Positions 17,616 through 25,937 of a DNA stretch of 64,000 nt are shown one piece after another. Position 1 is the stretch's first letter, and each line of letters opens with the position of its first letter. The DNA comes from Tsukamurella sp. TY48 (lineage in GTDB: Bacteria; Actinomycetota; Actinomycetes; Mycobacteriales; Mycobacteriaceae): the NCBI RefSeq assembly GCF_019656655.1, contig NZ_BPMV01000001.1, positions 1,736,001 through 1,800,000 of the forward strand. Direction: 5' to 3'. The translations under genes and the position numbers were made by a program. The notes beneath the pieces were generated by a model that did not search any database, was not told the DNA's origin, and was given only the letters and a program-made list of their open reading frames with translations.

Positions 17616-18014
17616 ATGACTGACATGACCGACAGCCCGAGCAAGCCGAACCCCGTGCAGTACCTGCTGTACTCCTACGGGCGCACGCTGCCGGACTCGA
17701 TGCGCGACTGGGTGGCAAACGATCTCGCCGGTCCCGGCGCCGCCGCGCGCACCGTGATCCGGTTCTCGATCCCGTGTTTCCTGATGCTGGTGCCGTTCTG
17801 GTTCGTGGACGCGGACTTCCTGGTCAAGGCCACGATGACGCTGCCGATCTTCATCCCGTTCGTGTACTTCGCGATCGCCCTGAACAAGATCTACCGGCGG
17901 GCGCGGCTGCGCTGGCACGGCCTCGATCCCGATCTGGTGGATCAGCGCGCCCGGGTGCGGGAGGCGGATCTGCACCGGGAGTACGTGGAGAAGTACGGGC
18001 CCCGGGGTCAGTGA
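17616..18014 (+). CDS. DUF5313 membrane protein
   Basis: A 132-residue protein very like the mycobacterial DUF5313 family: an N-terminal SYGRTLPDSMRDWVANDL block, two transmembrane helices, and a C-terminal block with ALNKIYRRARLRWHGLDPD and EYVEKYGPR. The function of this family is unknown. An ATG at 17625 is a good alternative start, since GACAAT at 17612-17617 ends 7 nt before it. It precedes a PaiB-like gene by 10 nt and is probably cotranscribed. Confidence 0.85.
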   Translation: MTDMTDSPSKPNPVQYLLYSYGRTLPDSMRDWVANDLAGPGAAARTVIRFSIPCFLMLVPFWFVDADFLVKATMTLPIFIPFVYFAIALNKIYRRARLRWHGLDPDLVDQRARVREADLHREYVEKYGPRGQ

Positions 18015-18024
18015 GGCGCCGCTG

Positions 18025-18627
18025 ATGTACGTCGCCGCACCCGACCGCTCCGATGAGGAGCGGGCCCGCGCCACCGTGGACGCCGCCGGTATCGGCACCG
18101 TCTTCTCCGCCGCCGGTGGCCTGCACGCGACCACGCTGCCCCTGCTCTGGGTGGGCGAGACGGTGATCGGGCATTTCGCGAAGGCCAACCGGCACTGGCG
18201 CGAGCTCGACGGCGCCGAGGTCCTGATCGTGGTGACGGGGCCGGATTCCTATGTCTCCCCCGGTTGGTACCCGTCCAAGGCCGAGCACGGTCGCGCGGTG
18301 CCCACCTGGAACTACTCCGAGGTGCAGCTGCGGGGCCGCGCGAGCATCCACGAGGACGCCGCGGCGTGCCGCGACATCGTCGCCCGGCTCACCGCCCGGC
18401 ACGAGGCGGGCAGGCCCGCACCGTGGGGCCTGGACGACGCCCCGTCCACGTACATCGAGCAGCAATTGAAGGCGATCGTCGGGCTCCGGGTCGCGGTCAC
18501 CGAGGTGGCCGCGAAGGAGAAGTGGAGCCGCGGCCGCAGCCCCGAGGACATCGCCGGGGTGCAGGCCGCCCTGGACGCCTCGGACCCGGTGGCGGCGGCG
18601 GAGATGCGCCGCGCGCGGGATGTGTGA
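18025..18627 (+). CDS. FMN-binding negative transcriptional regulator, PaiB family
   Basis: A 200-residue protein of the PaiB/FMN-binding split-barrel family. It contains the family segments TTLPLLW, IGHFAKANRHW, SYVSPGWYPSK and VPTWNYSEVQLRG, and the C-terminal KAIVGLRV and EKWSRGRSPEDIAG. PaiB represses sporulation genes in Bacillus; in actinobacteria the physiological role is unproven and it may act as a flavin-dependent enzyme. A GAGG lies about 9 nt before the ATG. Confidence 0.88.
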   Translation: MYVAAPDRSDEERARATVDAAGIGTVFSAAGGLHATTLPLLWVGETVIGHFAKANRHWRELDGAEVLIVVTGPDSYVSPGWYPSKAEHGRAVPTWNYSEVQLRGRASIHEDAAACRDIVARLTARHEAGRPAPWGLDDAPSTYIEQQLKAIVGLRVAVTEVAAKEKWSRGRSPEDIAGVQAALDASDPVAAAEMRRARDV

Positions 18628-18636
18628 CGCACGTCC

Positions 18637-18642
18637 TACTAT
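18637..18642 (+). promoter_or_regulatory. -10 box, probable leaderless promoter of the esterase gene
   Basis: TACTAT ends 6 nt before the ATG at 18649. No ribosome-binding site lies in between, so translation probably begins on a leaderless transcript. Confidence 0.55.
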
Positions 18643-18648
18643 CGGATC

Positions 18649-19731
18649 ATGGCGCTCAAAGAACTCGTCCAGAAGGCCGCTCTGTCGATTCCCACCCCGC
18701 TGGTCGCGGGCGGGGCGAAGGCGGTCTTCGGCCTCCCCACCCAGGTGAAGCGGCGGCTGGTGGGCCCCGCGCCGCGGGTCGACGGCAACGAGATGGATCT
18801 CGATTCGCAGATCACCCTGATGCTCCTCAAGGCGCAGGGCGTGGACGGCCTGGCCGGGCGCGATGTGGCCCTCTCCCGCGCCTCGATGCTCAAGCTCAGC
18901 GCCGCCGTCGGCGCGGGCACGGCGCCGTCGGTGGGCACGCGCGGACTGATGGTCGACGGTGCCGCCGGCCCCCTCCCGGCGCGGCTGTACACCCCGAAGG
19001 ACCTGCCCGCGGGCTCGCCGCTGGTGGTCTTCTTCCACGGCGGCGGGTTCGTGCTGGGCGATCTGGACTCGCACGACGCACCGTGCCGGTACATCGCGGA
19101 GCGCGCCGGGGTGCGGGTGCTCGCGGTGGACTACCGGCTGGCCCCGGAGGACATCTTCCCGGCGGCCGCGGACGATGCGGTGGCGGCCACGCTGTGGGCG
19201 ATCGCGCACGCCGATCAACTGGGCGCCGATCCGAAGCGGGTCGCGGTCTCCGGTGACAGCGCGGGCGGGAACCTCTCAGCGGTGGTCTCGCGGGAGTTGT
19301 CGCTGCGCGGCGGTCCGCAACCCGCCTTCGCGTTGCTGTTCTACCCGGTCACGGGCGCCGATCCGGCGAACCGCAGCCGCGACACCTTCGCCTCCGGCTA
19401 CTTCCTGACGAAGGCGGACATCGAGTGGTTCCGGCAGCAGTACACGCCGGAACCCGGGCAGGACACCGATCCGAAGTTCCACGTGCTGCACGCCGACGGC
19501 CTGGGCGGGATCGGCCGGACCCACGTGGTGGTGGCCGGTTTCGATCCCCTGCGGGACGAGGGAGCGGCGTACGCGCAGCGGCTGCGGGACGCCGGTGTGG
19601 ACGCCACCACGCAGCTCGCGCCCGGCGCGTTGCACGGATTCCTGAATTCGGTGGGTGTGAGCGCCGATGCGCGCGTCGATGTGGACACCGCGCTTGACGT
19701 GCTGCGAACCGTTCTGGCGGCGCGATCTTGA
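18649..19731 (+). CDS. alpha/beta hydrolase, hormone-sensitive-lipase type esterase
   Basis: A 360-residue carboxylesterase of the HSL family, close to mycobacterial LipH/LipN-type enzymes. The oxyanion motif HGGG lies at residues 130-133, the nucleophile is Ser204 in GDSAGGN, the acid is in GFDPLRDEG and the His in LHGFLNS. There is no signal peptide, so it probably acts in the cytoplasm on short or medium acyl esters. It has its own leaderless-type promoter and ends before an inverted-repeat-rich region. Confidence 0.92.
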   Translation: MALKELVQKAALSIPTPLVAGGAKAVFGLPTQVKRRLVGPAPRVDGNEMDLDSQITLMLLKAQGVDGLAGRDVALSRASMLKLSAAVGAGTAPSVGTRGLMVDGAAGPLPARLYTPKDLPAGSPLVVFFHGGGFVLGDLDSHDAPCRYIAERAGVRVLAVDYRLAPEDIFPAAADDAVAATLWAIAHADQLGADPKRVAVSGDSAGGNLSAVVSRELSLRGGPQPAFALLFYPVTGADPANRSRDTFASGYFLTKADIEWFRQQYTPEPGQDTDPKFHVLHADGLGGIGRTHVVVAGFDPLRDEGAAYAQRLRDAGVDATTQLAPGALHGFLNSVGVSADARVDVDTALDVLRTVLAARS

Positions 19732-19757
19732 CAACGTGGGTAGGCACATTGCACTGC

Positions 19758-19837
19758 CATGCGAACACGCATGTCACGAAAGGTGGCGGGCGTACGCGTA
19801 CACCACGTATCGTAGGTTCTGCGGCCGTCATATGACG
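19758..19837. repeat. cluster of three short palindromes
   Basis: CATGCG-N4-CGCATG (19758-19773), GTACGCGTAC (19792-19801) and CGTCATATGACG (19826-19837) are all perfect inverted repeats in the 235-bp gap before the copper ATPase gene. They may be binding sites for a copper-responsive or other regulator, or they may arise by chance in a GC-rich background. I recognise no known operator. Confidence 0.45.
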
Positions 19838-19868
19838 TCTCCCCCCACGTCGACGGCTGCGTGTTTGA

Positions 19869-19921
19869 GCCTTGATACCGGCTCCCCCTCCTCCCCCCAT
19901 TCCGGGAGCCGGTATCAAGGC
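19869..19921. terminator. 18-bp stem hairpin, terminator or regulatory element
   Basis: Arms 19869-19886 and 19904-19921 form a perfect 18-bp inverted repeat around a 17-base pyrimidine-rich loop. The stem is very stable. There is no long T tract on either side, only CTTTCG downstream. It probably ends the esterase transcript, but it lies only 46 bp before the ATPase start, so a regulatory role in that leader is possible. Confidence 0.6.
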
Positions 19922-19966
19922 CTTTCGCGTTTCCGGGCGATTTCTCCCGGCGTGGATACTGGAGGG

Positions 19967-22213
19967 GTGACGGATCTGCACTCGGCCGCGCCGGCCGCCC
20001 CCGCGGAGGATTCCGCGGCGTCGGCGCAGCGCACCTTCCTCGATGTCGGCGGCATGACCTGCGCCGCGTGCGTCGGCCGGGTCGAGCGGAAGCTGAACAA
20101 GCTCGACGGGGTGCGCGCGGTGGTCAACCTGGCCACGCGCACCGCCACCGTCGAGCACGCGCCCGAGGTCACCGTCGAGCAGCTGACCGGCACCGTCGAG
20201 GCGGCCGGGTACACCGCGGCCCCGAAGTCGCCCAATCCGCGCCGCGCGATGCTGGCGGAGGAACGCGAGCGGCGCGACGTGCTGCGCCGGCTCGTGGTCT
20301 CGCTGGTGCTGTTCGTGCCCGCGGCCGATCTGTCGATCGTGCTGGCCACCATCCCGTCCACCCGCTTCCCGGGCTGGGAGTGGGTGCTGCTGGCGCTGAG
20401 CCTGCCGGTGGTCACGTGGGGCGCGTGGCCGCTGCACAAGAAGGCCTGGCAGGGCGCGCGGCACGGCGCCGCCACGATGGACACCCTGGTCTCGGTGGGC
20501 ATCATCACGGCCACCGCGTGGTCGGTGGTCACCGTGCTCACCCCGGGCCGGCAGCGTCCCGATCCGCACGGCCTGTGGAACGCGATCATCCAGTCCGATC
20601 CGATCTACCTCGAAGTCGCCATGGGCGTCACGGTGTTCGTGCTCGCCGGGCGGTACTTCGAGGCCTCCGCGCGGGCCAAGGCCGCCGCGGCGCTGCGCGA
20701 TCTGTCCACGCGGGGGGCCCGCGAGGTGTCCGTGCTCGTGCGCGACGGCTCCGAGTTGCGGATCCCGATCGGCGAGCTCCGCGAGGAGCAGCAGTTCGTG
20801 GTGCGCCCCGGCGAGACCATCGCCACCGACGGCGTCGTCGAATCCGGCTCCGCCTTCGTCGACAACTCGGCGATGACCGGCGAATCCCGTCCCGTCCCGG
20901 CCGGTCCCGGCGACCGGGTGGTGGGCGGCACGGTGTGCCAGGACGGCCGCCTGACGGTGCGCGCCACCGCGGTCGGCGAGGACACCACGTTCGCGGCGAT
21001 GCTGCGCCTGGTGGAGGACGCGCAGGCCACCAAGGCGCGCATGCAGCGGCTGGCCGACCGGGTCTCGGCGGTCTTCGTGCCCTGCGTCTTCGGCATCGCC
21101 GCGCTCACCTTCCTGGGCTGGCTGGTGTTCGGCGGCTCGATCGACAACGCGGTGAAGGCCGCGATCGCGGTCCTGGTGATCGCCTGCCCGTGCGCCCTGG
21201 GCCTCGCGACGCCGGTGGCCTTCATGGTGGCCTCCGGGCGCGGCGCGCAACTCGGCGTGTACGTGCGCGGACACCAGGCCCTCGAAGCCACCGAGACCAT
21301 CGACACCGTGGTCTTCGACAAGACCGGCACGGTGACCACCGGCCTGTTGGAGGTGACGGGGGTGACCGCGGCGCCGGGCTTCTCGGACGACGAGGTGCTG
21401 CGCCTCGCGGGCGCCGTGGAGACCGCCTCCGAGCACGCCGTGGCCCGGGCCGTGGTGGCCCGGGCGGGCGGGGATCTGCCTGCGGTGGACGACTTCCGGG
21501 CGGTACCCGGCCTGGGCGCCACCGGTGTGGTCGACGGTCGCGCGGTGCGGGTGGGCAATCCGCGGTTCGTCGCGCCCGGGGGCCTCGCCGCCGCCGTCGA
21601 CGCCGCGGCGCAGGCCGGGCGCACGGTGGCCGTGGTCGAGGTCGACGGTGCCGTGGCCGCCGTGCTCGAGGTGGCCGACACCGTCAAGCCCGACGCCGCG
21701 GCGGCCATCGCGCGGCTGCACGAGGCCGGCATCACCACGGTGCTGCTCACCGGCGACAACGCCGCCGCCGCCGCGAAGGTCGCCGCGTCCGTGGGCATCG
21801 ACGACGTGCGTGCCGACGTGCTGCCGGACGGCAAGGTGGACGCGGTGCGGGAGCTGCAGGCGCAGGGCCGTCGCGTGGCGATGGTGGGCGACGGCGTGAA
21901 CGACGGCCCGGCGCTCGCCGCGGCCGATCTGGGCCTGGCGATGGGCACGGGTACCGATGTGGCGCAGGGTGCCGCCGATGTGGTGCTGATGCGCGAGGAG
22001 CTCGCCGCCGTGCCGGACGCCCTCGGCCTCGCCCGCGCCACCCTGAAGACGATCAAGACGAATCTGGTGTGGGCCTTCGGCTACAACGTGGCCGCGATCC
22101 CGATCGCCGCCGCGGGACTGCTGAACCCGCTGATCAGTGCCGCCGCGATGAGTTTCAGCTCCTTCTTCGTGGTGTGGAACAGCTTGCGCCTGCGCAAGTT
22201 CGGCGAGCGCTGA
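19967..22213 (+). CDS. copper-type P1B ATPase (heavy-metal translocating)
   Basis: A 748-residue metal-export pump. An N-terminal HMA domain carries MTCAACVGRVERK (metal-binding CxxC), followed by eight expected transmembrane helices with the CPC metal site in VIACPCALGLATP. The actuator motif is MTGES, the phosphorylation motif DKTGT, and the hinge GDGVNDGPAL. The CPC motif together with the helix pattern indicates Cu(I) export. GTG at 19967 is chosen because it precedes the HMA domain; a GATACT box ends 6 nt upstream, so the transcript may be leaderless. CopD-CtaG and a Met/His-rich protein lie 4-9 kb away. Confidence 0.93.
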   Translation: MTDLHSAAPAAPAEDSAASAQRTFLDVGGMTCAACVGRVERKLNKLDGVRAVVNLATRTATVEHAPEVTVEQLTGTVEAAGYTAAPKSPNPRRAMLAEERERRDVLRRLVVSLVLFVPAADLSIVLATIPSTRFPGWEWVLLALSLPVVTWGAWPLHKKAWQGARHGAATMDTLVSVGIITATAWSVVTVLTPGRQRPDPHGLWNAIIQSDPIYLEVAMGVTVFVLAGRYFEASARAKAAAALRDLSTRGAREVSVLVRDGSELRIPIGELREEQQFVVRPGETIATDGVVESGSAFVDNSAMTGESRPVPAGPGDRVVGGTVCQDGRLTVRATAVGEDTTFAAMLRLVEDAQATKARMQRLADRVSAVFVPCVFGIAALTFLGWLVFGGSIDNAVKAAIAVLVIACPCALGLATPVAFMVASGRGAQLGVYVRGHQALEATETIDTVVFDKTGTVTTGLLEVTGVTAAPGFSDDEVLRLAGAVETASEHAVARAVVARAGGDLPAVDDFRAVPGLGATGVVDGRAVRVGNPRFVAPGGLAAAVDAAAQAGRTVAVVEVDGAVAAVLEVADTVKPDAAAAIARLHEAGITTVLLTGDNAAAAAKVAASVGIDDVRADVLPDGKVDAVRELQAQGRRVAMVGDGVNDGPALAAADLGLAMGTGTDVAQGAADVVLMREELAAVPDALGLARATLKTIKTNLVWAFGYNVAAIPIAAAGLLNPLISAAAMSFSSFFVVWNSLRLRKFGER

Positions 22214-22234
22214 GCCCGGCCGAGCCCGAGCCCG

Positions 22235-23299
22235 TCAGAAGCTGCCCGACGATCCGCCGCCGCCCGAGAATCCTCCCGAGCTCGACGACGAGCTCGAACT
22301 GTCCGAGGAGAAGCTGGAGCTCGATCCGCCGCCTCCGCTGAAGCCGCCGAAGGAGCTGGAGCTCGAGCTCGAGCTGGACCGATCCTCGTGCACGCGCCAC
22401 TGCGGATAGATCGCGTTCCACGTTCCGGTGCCGATGCTGGTGTGCCGGCGGGCGTGGTTGTAGCGCTGCCGGTTCGACCAGGTGGACCACTCCGGTTCCT
22501 CGTCGATGAGGCCGGACAACTGCGTGCGGAGCGCGGGGGTGTCGGACACGGAGTTCGCGGAGGACACGATCGCCTTGACGATGCCGCCCACGAGCACCAG
22601 CGCGACGAAACCGATGAACAGCCCGACCGCGGTGCCCGTCCCGTCGTTCCGCTCGACCGATGGCGTTCCCGGCCATCCGGTCTGGCCGAAGGTCGGCCAG
22701 CTCCCCTGCTGGCCGGGGAAGGGCATTCCGCCGACCCCGCCCGGGTACACCGTGATGGTGGGTCCGCCGATGTCCCCCGGCGCCGCACCGGCCGGCGCGG
22801 TCGCGGGCGGGTCCGCGGTGGTGGTGGCCGCGGGGGCGGCCACACCGGTGGCGACATCGGCGAGTGCGCGCAGGCCGTCGATCACGCCCTGCGGGTAGTC
22901 CCCCGTGCGGAAGGGCGGCGTGATCACGGTGTCGACGATGCGGGTCACCTCGGCGTCGGGGATCCGGGCCATCGCCTGCGGTGTGGTGTAGACGCCCACC
23001 TTGCGGGTCTGGACGTCGACGCCGATCACCACCGCCTCGCCCTGATCGCGGCCGAGGACGGCGCCCGCGGTCGTGGCGTAACCGCGGATGTCCTGGCCGC
23101 CGATCCCGTTCGCGGTGGCGACGGTGGCGGTCATGCCGGTGCGGGCCTGGAAGTCGGTGAGGACCGCCTCGACATCGCCGGTCCGCGCGCCGAACAGTCC
23201 CGCCCGGTCGGCGATGCCGGCCGGGTCCGCCGAGGCCGGTGCGGCGCCGATGATCAGCGCAACGAGGAGTGTCCCGATGATGCCGATGATCCGTTTCAT
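22235..23299 (-). CDS. secreted TPM-domain membrane protein
   Basis: A 354-residue protein with a Sec signal peptide ending near ASADPAG, then a TPM domain (about 30-140) with the expected ADRAGLFG and AVVIGVDVQTRKVGVYT segments. A Pro/Gly-rich linker leads to one transmembrane helix (about 235-255), then a cytoplasmic part and a Ser/Gly low-complexity tail ending SGSF. TPM proteins are linked to photosystem repair phosphatases in plants and are of unclear role in bacteria. TATGAT at 23311-23306 ends 6 nt before the ATG at 23299, consistent with a leaderless message. Confidence 0.85.
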   Translation of the reverse strand: MKRIIGIIGTLLVALIIGAAPASADPAGIADRAGLFGARTGDVEAVLTDFQARTGMTATVATANGIGGQDIRGYATTAGAVLGRDQGEAVVIGVDVQTRKVGVYTTPQAMARIPDAEVTRIVDTVITPPFRTGDYPQGVIDGLRALADVATGVAAPAATTTADPPATAPAGAAPGDIGGPTITVYPGGVGGMPFPGQQGSWPTFGQTGWPGTPSVERNDGTGTAVGLFIGFVALVLVGGIVKAIVSSANSVSDTPALRTQLSGLIDEEPEWSTWSNRQRYNHARRHTSIGTGTWNAIYPQWRVHEDRSSSSSSSSSFGGFSGGGGSSSSFSSDSSSSSSSSGGFSGGGGSSGSF

Positions 23300-23305
23300 G
23301 TACGA

Positions 23306-23311
23306 ATCATA
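23306..23311 (-). promoter_or_regulatory. -10 box TATGAT of the TPM gene
   Basis: TATGAT on the minus strand ends exactly 6 nt before the ATG at 23299, with no ribosome-binding site in between. Confidence 0.6.
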
Positions 23312-23394
23312 ATTTGCTAACACGGCGTGGGTCTACAGTGTGACGAACTCAGCCGGGCGATCGGCCGCGACCGGCCGAGTGATACTTTTCAGCC

Positions 23395-24162
23395 GTGAGG
23401 AGAAGCGTACGAGTGCTCGGCGTCGACTTCGACGATCGGACCGTCGACGGGGCTCTGACGGAGCTCCGGGACGCGATCGCCGACACCCGGCGTCCGCACT
23501 CGGTGTTCTTCCCCAATGCCGCGACCCTCAACCTCGCCGCGGGCGACCCCGCCTACCGCGACGTGCTCAACGCCGCCGATTTCGTCTATCCCGACGGCAC
23601 CGGGGTCCGGTGGGCGGCGCGGATGCGCGGTGTGGACCTGCTGGCCAATCTCAACGGCACCGATGTGATCCCCGCGCTGCTCGCCGCCTCGCCCGGGCTG
23701 CGGGTCCACCTGCTCGGCAGTACCGAGGAGGTGAACGCCGCCGCAGCGGAATCGGTGCGGCGCAGCTACCCCGACATCGTGGTGGCGGGCCGCCACCACG
23801 GCTACTTCGACCACGACGATTCCGGCGCCGTGATCGACGAGATCAACGCGGCGGCACCCGATGTGCTCCTGGTGGGCTTCGGGAATCCACTGCAGGAGAA
23901 CTGGATCCACCACAACCGGTCCGATCTCCGCGTCCCTTTGATCGCCGGCGTGGGCGGGCTCTTCGGATTCTGGTCCGGAACCCGTACCCGCGCTCCGGGA
24001 TTCGCCCGCAGGATCGGGATGGAATGGGTCGACATCCTGCTCCGCGAACCGCACAAGGCCCGGCGTTACCTGCTGGGCAATCCCACCTTCCTCTACCGGG
24101 CGGCGCGCACGCGCGGACGCGACCTGGCGGAGCCCCCGGCCGATTCCGGGCCCGCGCACTGA
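23395..24162 (+). CDS. WecG/TagA/CpsF family glycosyltransferase
   Basis: A 255-residue GT26-type transferase. It shows the family blocks FPNAATLNLA, DFVYPDGTGV, VHLLGSTEE and LVGFGNPLQENWI. Relatives add N-acetylmannosamine or related sugars to lipid-linked precursors of wall polymers. The protein lacks transmembrane helices but probably docks at the membrane. The GTG at 23395 is the likely start; GATACT lies 8 nt upstream. It is separated from the main polysaccharide cluster by 5 kb, and converges on the GT-C-like gene. Confidence 0.9.
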   Translation: MRRSVRVLGVDFDDRTVDGALTELRDAIADTRRPHSVFFPNAATLNLAAGDPAYRDVLNAADFVYPDGTGVRWAARMRGVDLLANLNGTDVIPALLAASPGLRVHLLGSTEEVNAAAAESVRRSYPDIVVAGRHHGYFDHDDSGAVIDEINAAAPDVLLVGFGNPLQENWIHHNRSDLRVPLIAGVGGLFGFWSGTRTRAPGFARRIGMEWVDILLREPHKARRYLLGNPTFLYRAARTRGRDLAEPPADSGPAH

Positions 24163-24185
24163 CCCGCACCCCGATCCGGGGTCAG
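24159..24185. terminator. bidirectional hairpin between convergent genes
   Basis: CTGACCC at 24159-24165 pairs with GGGTCAG at 24179-24185. The stop codons of both convergent genes lie in the stem. No T tract follows. Confidence 0.45.
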
Positions 24186-25837
24186 CGGGACCGCAGTTCG
24201 TAGATCACCTGATCGCCCGACCGGCCGATCTCCACCAGCCGGGATCGGTTATCGCTCAGCTGTTTGCGGACCGCCCCGTTGCCCGCCGGCGCCTCGGTGC
24301 TCGGCGGCGGCGTGAAGGCCCACGACGAGACGAGCACCCGGCGCGTACCCAGGGCCGCCTGCAGCTGGTCCACATCGTCCGAGGAGGCCTCGATCGGCAA
24401 CACATCGGTCATGAGGGCGAGGTTGCCCCGGCACACGTAGGGGCAGTCGGTGACGATCACATCGCCCGTGCGCGCGACCTCGCGGAAACCCTTGTTCTGC
24501 ACCGACCAGTAGTCGGTATCGCTCTGCGAGTAGGGCAGGACGGCACCGAGGAGGTTCGCGACGAACAACGCTCCCACGAGGACGAACCCGGCCGCCACGA
24601 CCCTGGTCCGCCGCGAGAGGAGGACGGCCAGCAGGAGCGCCAGCACCGGCGTCACGGCGATCCAGAACTCGAGGTTCCCCGGTTCCCAGATCATGATGAG
24701 CAGGGCGCTGATCACCAGGTAGACGGTGGCGAACCCGGTGAACCGGCGCCGCGGCCCGTCGTCGGACCCGCTGAGCTCCGGGCCCGGTGCCCGGCGGGCG
24801 AGGCGCAGCACCAACCACAGCGTCGCCAGGGCCGCCACGACCATCGCGATGACGATCGCGACGAAAGCGGGGGTGCTGATGCCGTGCTCGGCCAGATAGC
24901 GCTCCTCGACGAGCGACTTCCCGGCGAACACCCTGGACATCACGTCGGCGGAGCGCGGCGAGTGGAACAGGAAGTTGATGGAGAAGATCGACCGGACGAA
25001 CCCGGCCACCAGCAGCAGCGGCGTCTTCGCGGACAGGCTCTCCCACAGGCCGTTGCTGGCGTGGCCCCGGGACCACCCGATCACCTCGGACACCGAGTGC
25101 AGCCCCAGGGCGTAGCGCCCCACGAGCAGGTAGGCCCCCGCGGTGATCACCACCGCGACCGTCACGAAAACGCCCACGGCGCGCAGGAGCGGCGGCACCG
25201 TCCGCTCGGGATCGCGCCGCCAGAGCACGACGAAGGTGATCGCGATGATGGGAATCACGAAGGCGTACTGCTGATGGAGCAGCGCGGCCACGGCGACGAC
25301 GGCCCCGAGTCCCGCGAGGCGCAGGACGGTGCGCCGGCCGGTGTCCGCGAACGATGCGAACCGCAGGAGCAGCAGAATCGCCCACAGCAGGAAGGGCATC
25401 GGCAGGAGATAGGTGTCCGCCTCCAGGCTGTACACCCAGAAGCCGAACGAGAAGCAGGCCCAGCCCGTGGCCACGAGGGCCAGCGGAAGGCCGGCGCCGA
25501 TGCGCAGCGCGATGCGGTAGATCAGCCAGGCGGAGGTCAGGCTCGCGAGCACGGACAGGATCTGCATCGGGACCGTCGCGTTGCCCCCGTAGCCGAACGC
25601 CTCCCACACGAGGTAGTGAATCCGGTTCAGCGGCGCGAAGAGGAGGTGGTTCGGGTGATAGAGATCGTCGCCGTTGGTGACGTTCACGATGTACAGCGCG
25701 GAGTCCTCCGCCTCGCTGTGGCTGCGCGACAGGGTCGACAGATCCAGGAGCCCCAGGGCGAGAAGCGGAACGAGTATCCAGAAGCGATGAAGCCCCGTGG
25801 GCATCATCGCTATCGCGCGCGCGTTCCCCACCGACAT
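24182..25837 (-). CDS. polytopic membrane protein, GT-C-like glycosyltransferase candidate
   Basis: A 551-residue protein with about 11 transmembrane helices and a C-terminal extracytoplasmic domain of about 130 residues containing a CPYVC pair. After the first helix is a loop with EAEDSALY and YHPNHLLFAP, an acidic/His layout resembling the catalytic loop of GT-C enzymes such as ArnT and PMT-like mannosyltransferases. The assignment is by architecture, not clear homology. GGAGGGGG lies 5 nt before the ATG at 25837. It may transfer a polyprenyl-linked sugar in the outer envelope. Confidence 0.6.
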   Translation of the reverse strand: MSVGNARAIAMMPTGLHRFWILVPLLALGLLDLSTLSRSHSEAEDSALYIVNVTNGDDLYHPNHLLFAPLNRIHYLVWEAFGYGGNATVPMQILSVLASLTSAWLIYRIALRIGAGLPLALVATGWACFSFGFWVYSLEADTYLLPMPFLLWAILLLLRFASFADTGRRTVLRLAGLGAVVAVAALLHQQYAFVIPIIAITFVVLWRRDPERTVPPLLRAVGVFVTVAVVITAGAYLLVGRYALGLHSVSEVIGWSRGHASNGLWESLSAKTPLLLVAGFVRSIFSINFLFHSPRSADVMSRVFAGKSLVEERYLAEHGISTPAFVAIVIAMVVAALATLWLVLRLARRAPGPELSGSDDGPRRRFTGFATVYLVISALLIMIWEPGNLEFWIAVTPVLALLLAVLLSRRTRVVAAGFVLVGALFVANLLGAVLPYSQSDTDYWSVQNKGFREVARTGDVIVTDCPYVCRGNLALMTDVLPIEASSDDVDQLQAALGTRRVLVSSWAFTPPPSTEAPAGNGAVRKQLSDNRSRLVEIGRSGDQVIYELRSR

Positions 25838-25937
25838 CCGGCCCCCTCCGCAGCAACCGACACCTGTTTGCCGCTGCAAACGGTACACGGCGAGTGCGGG
25901 ACCGGACCACGGATGAGGCCGTGGCGACGGCGCGCGA

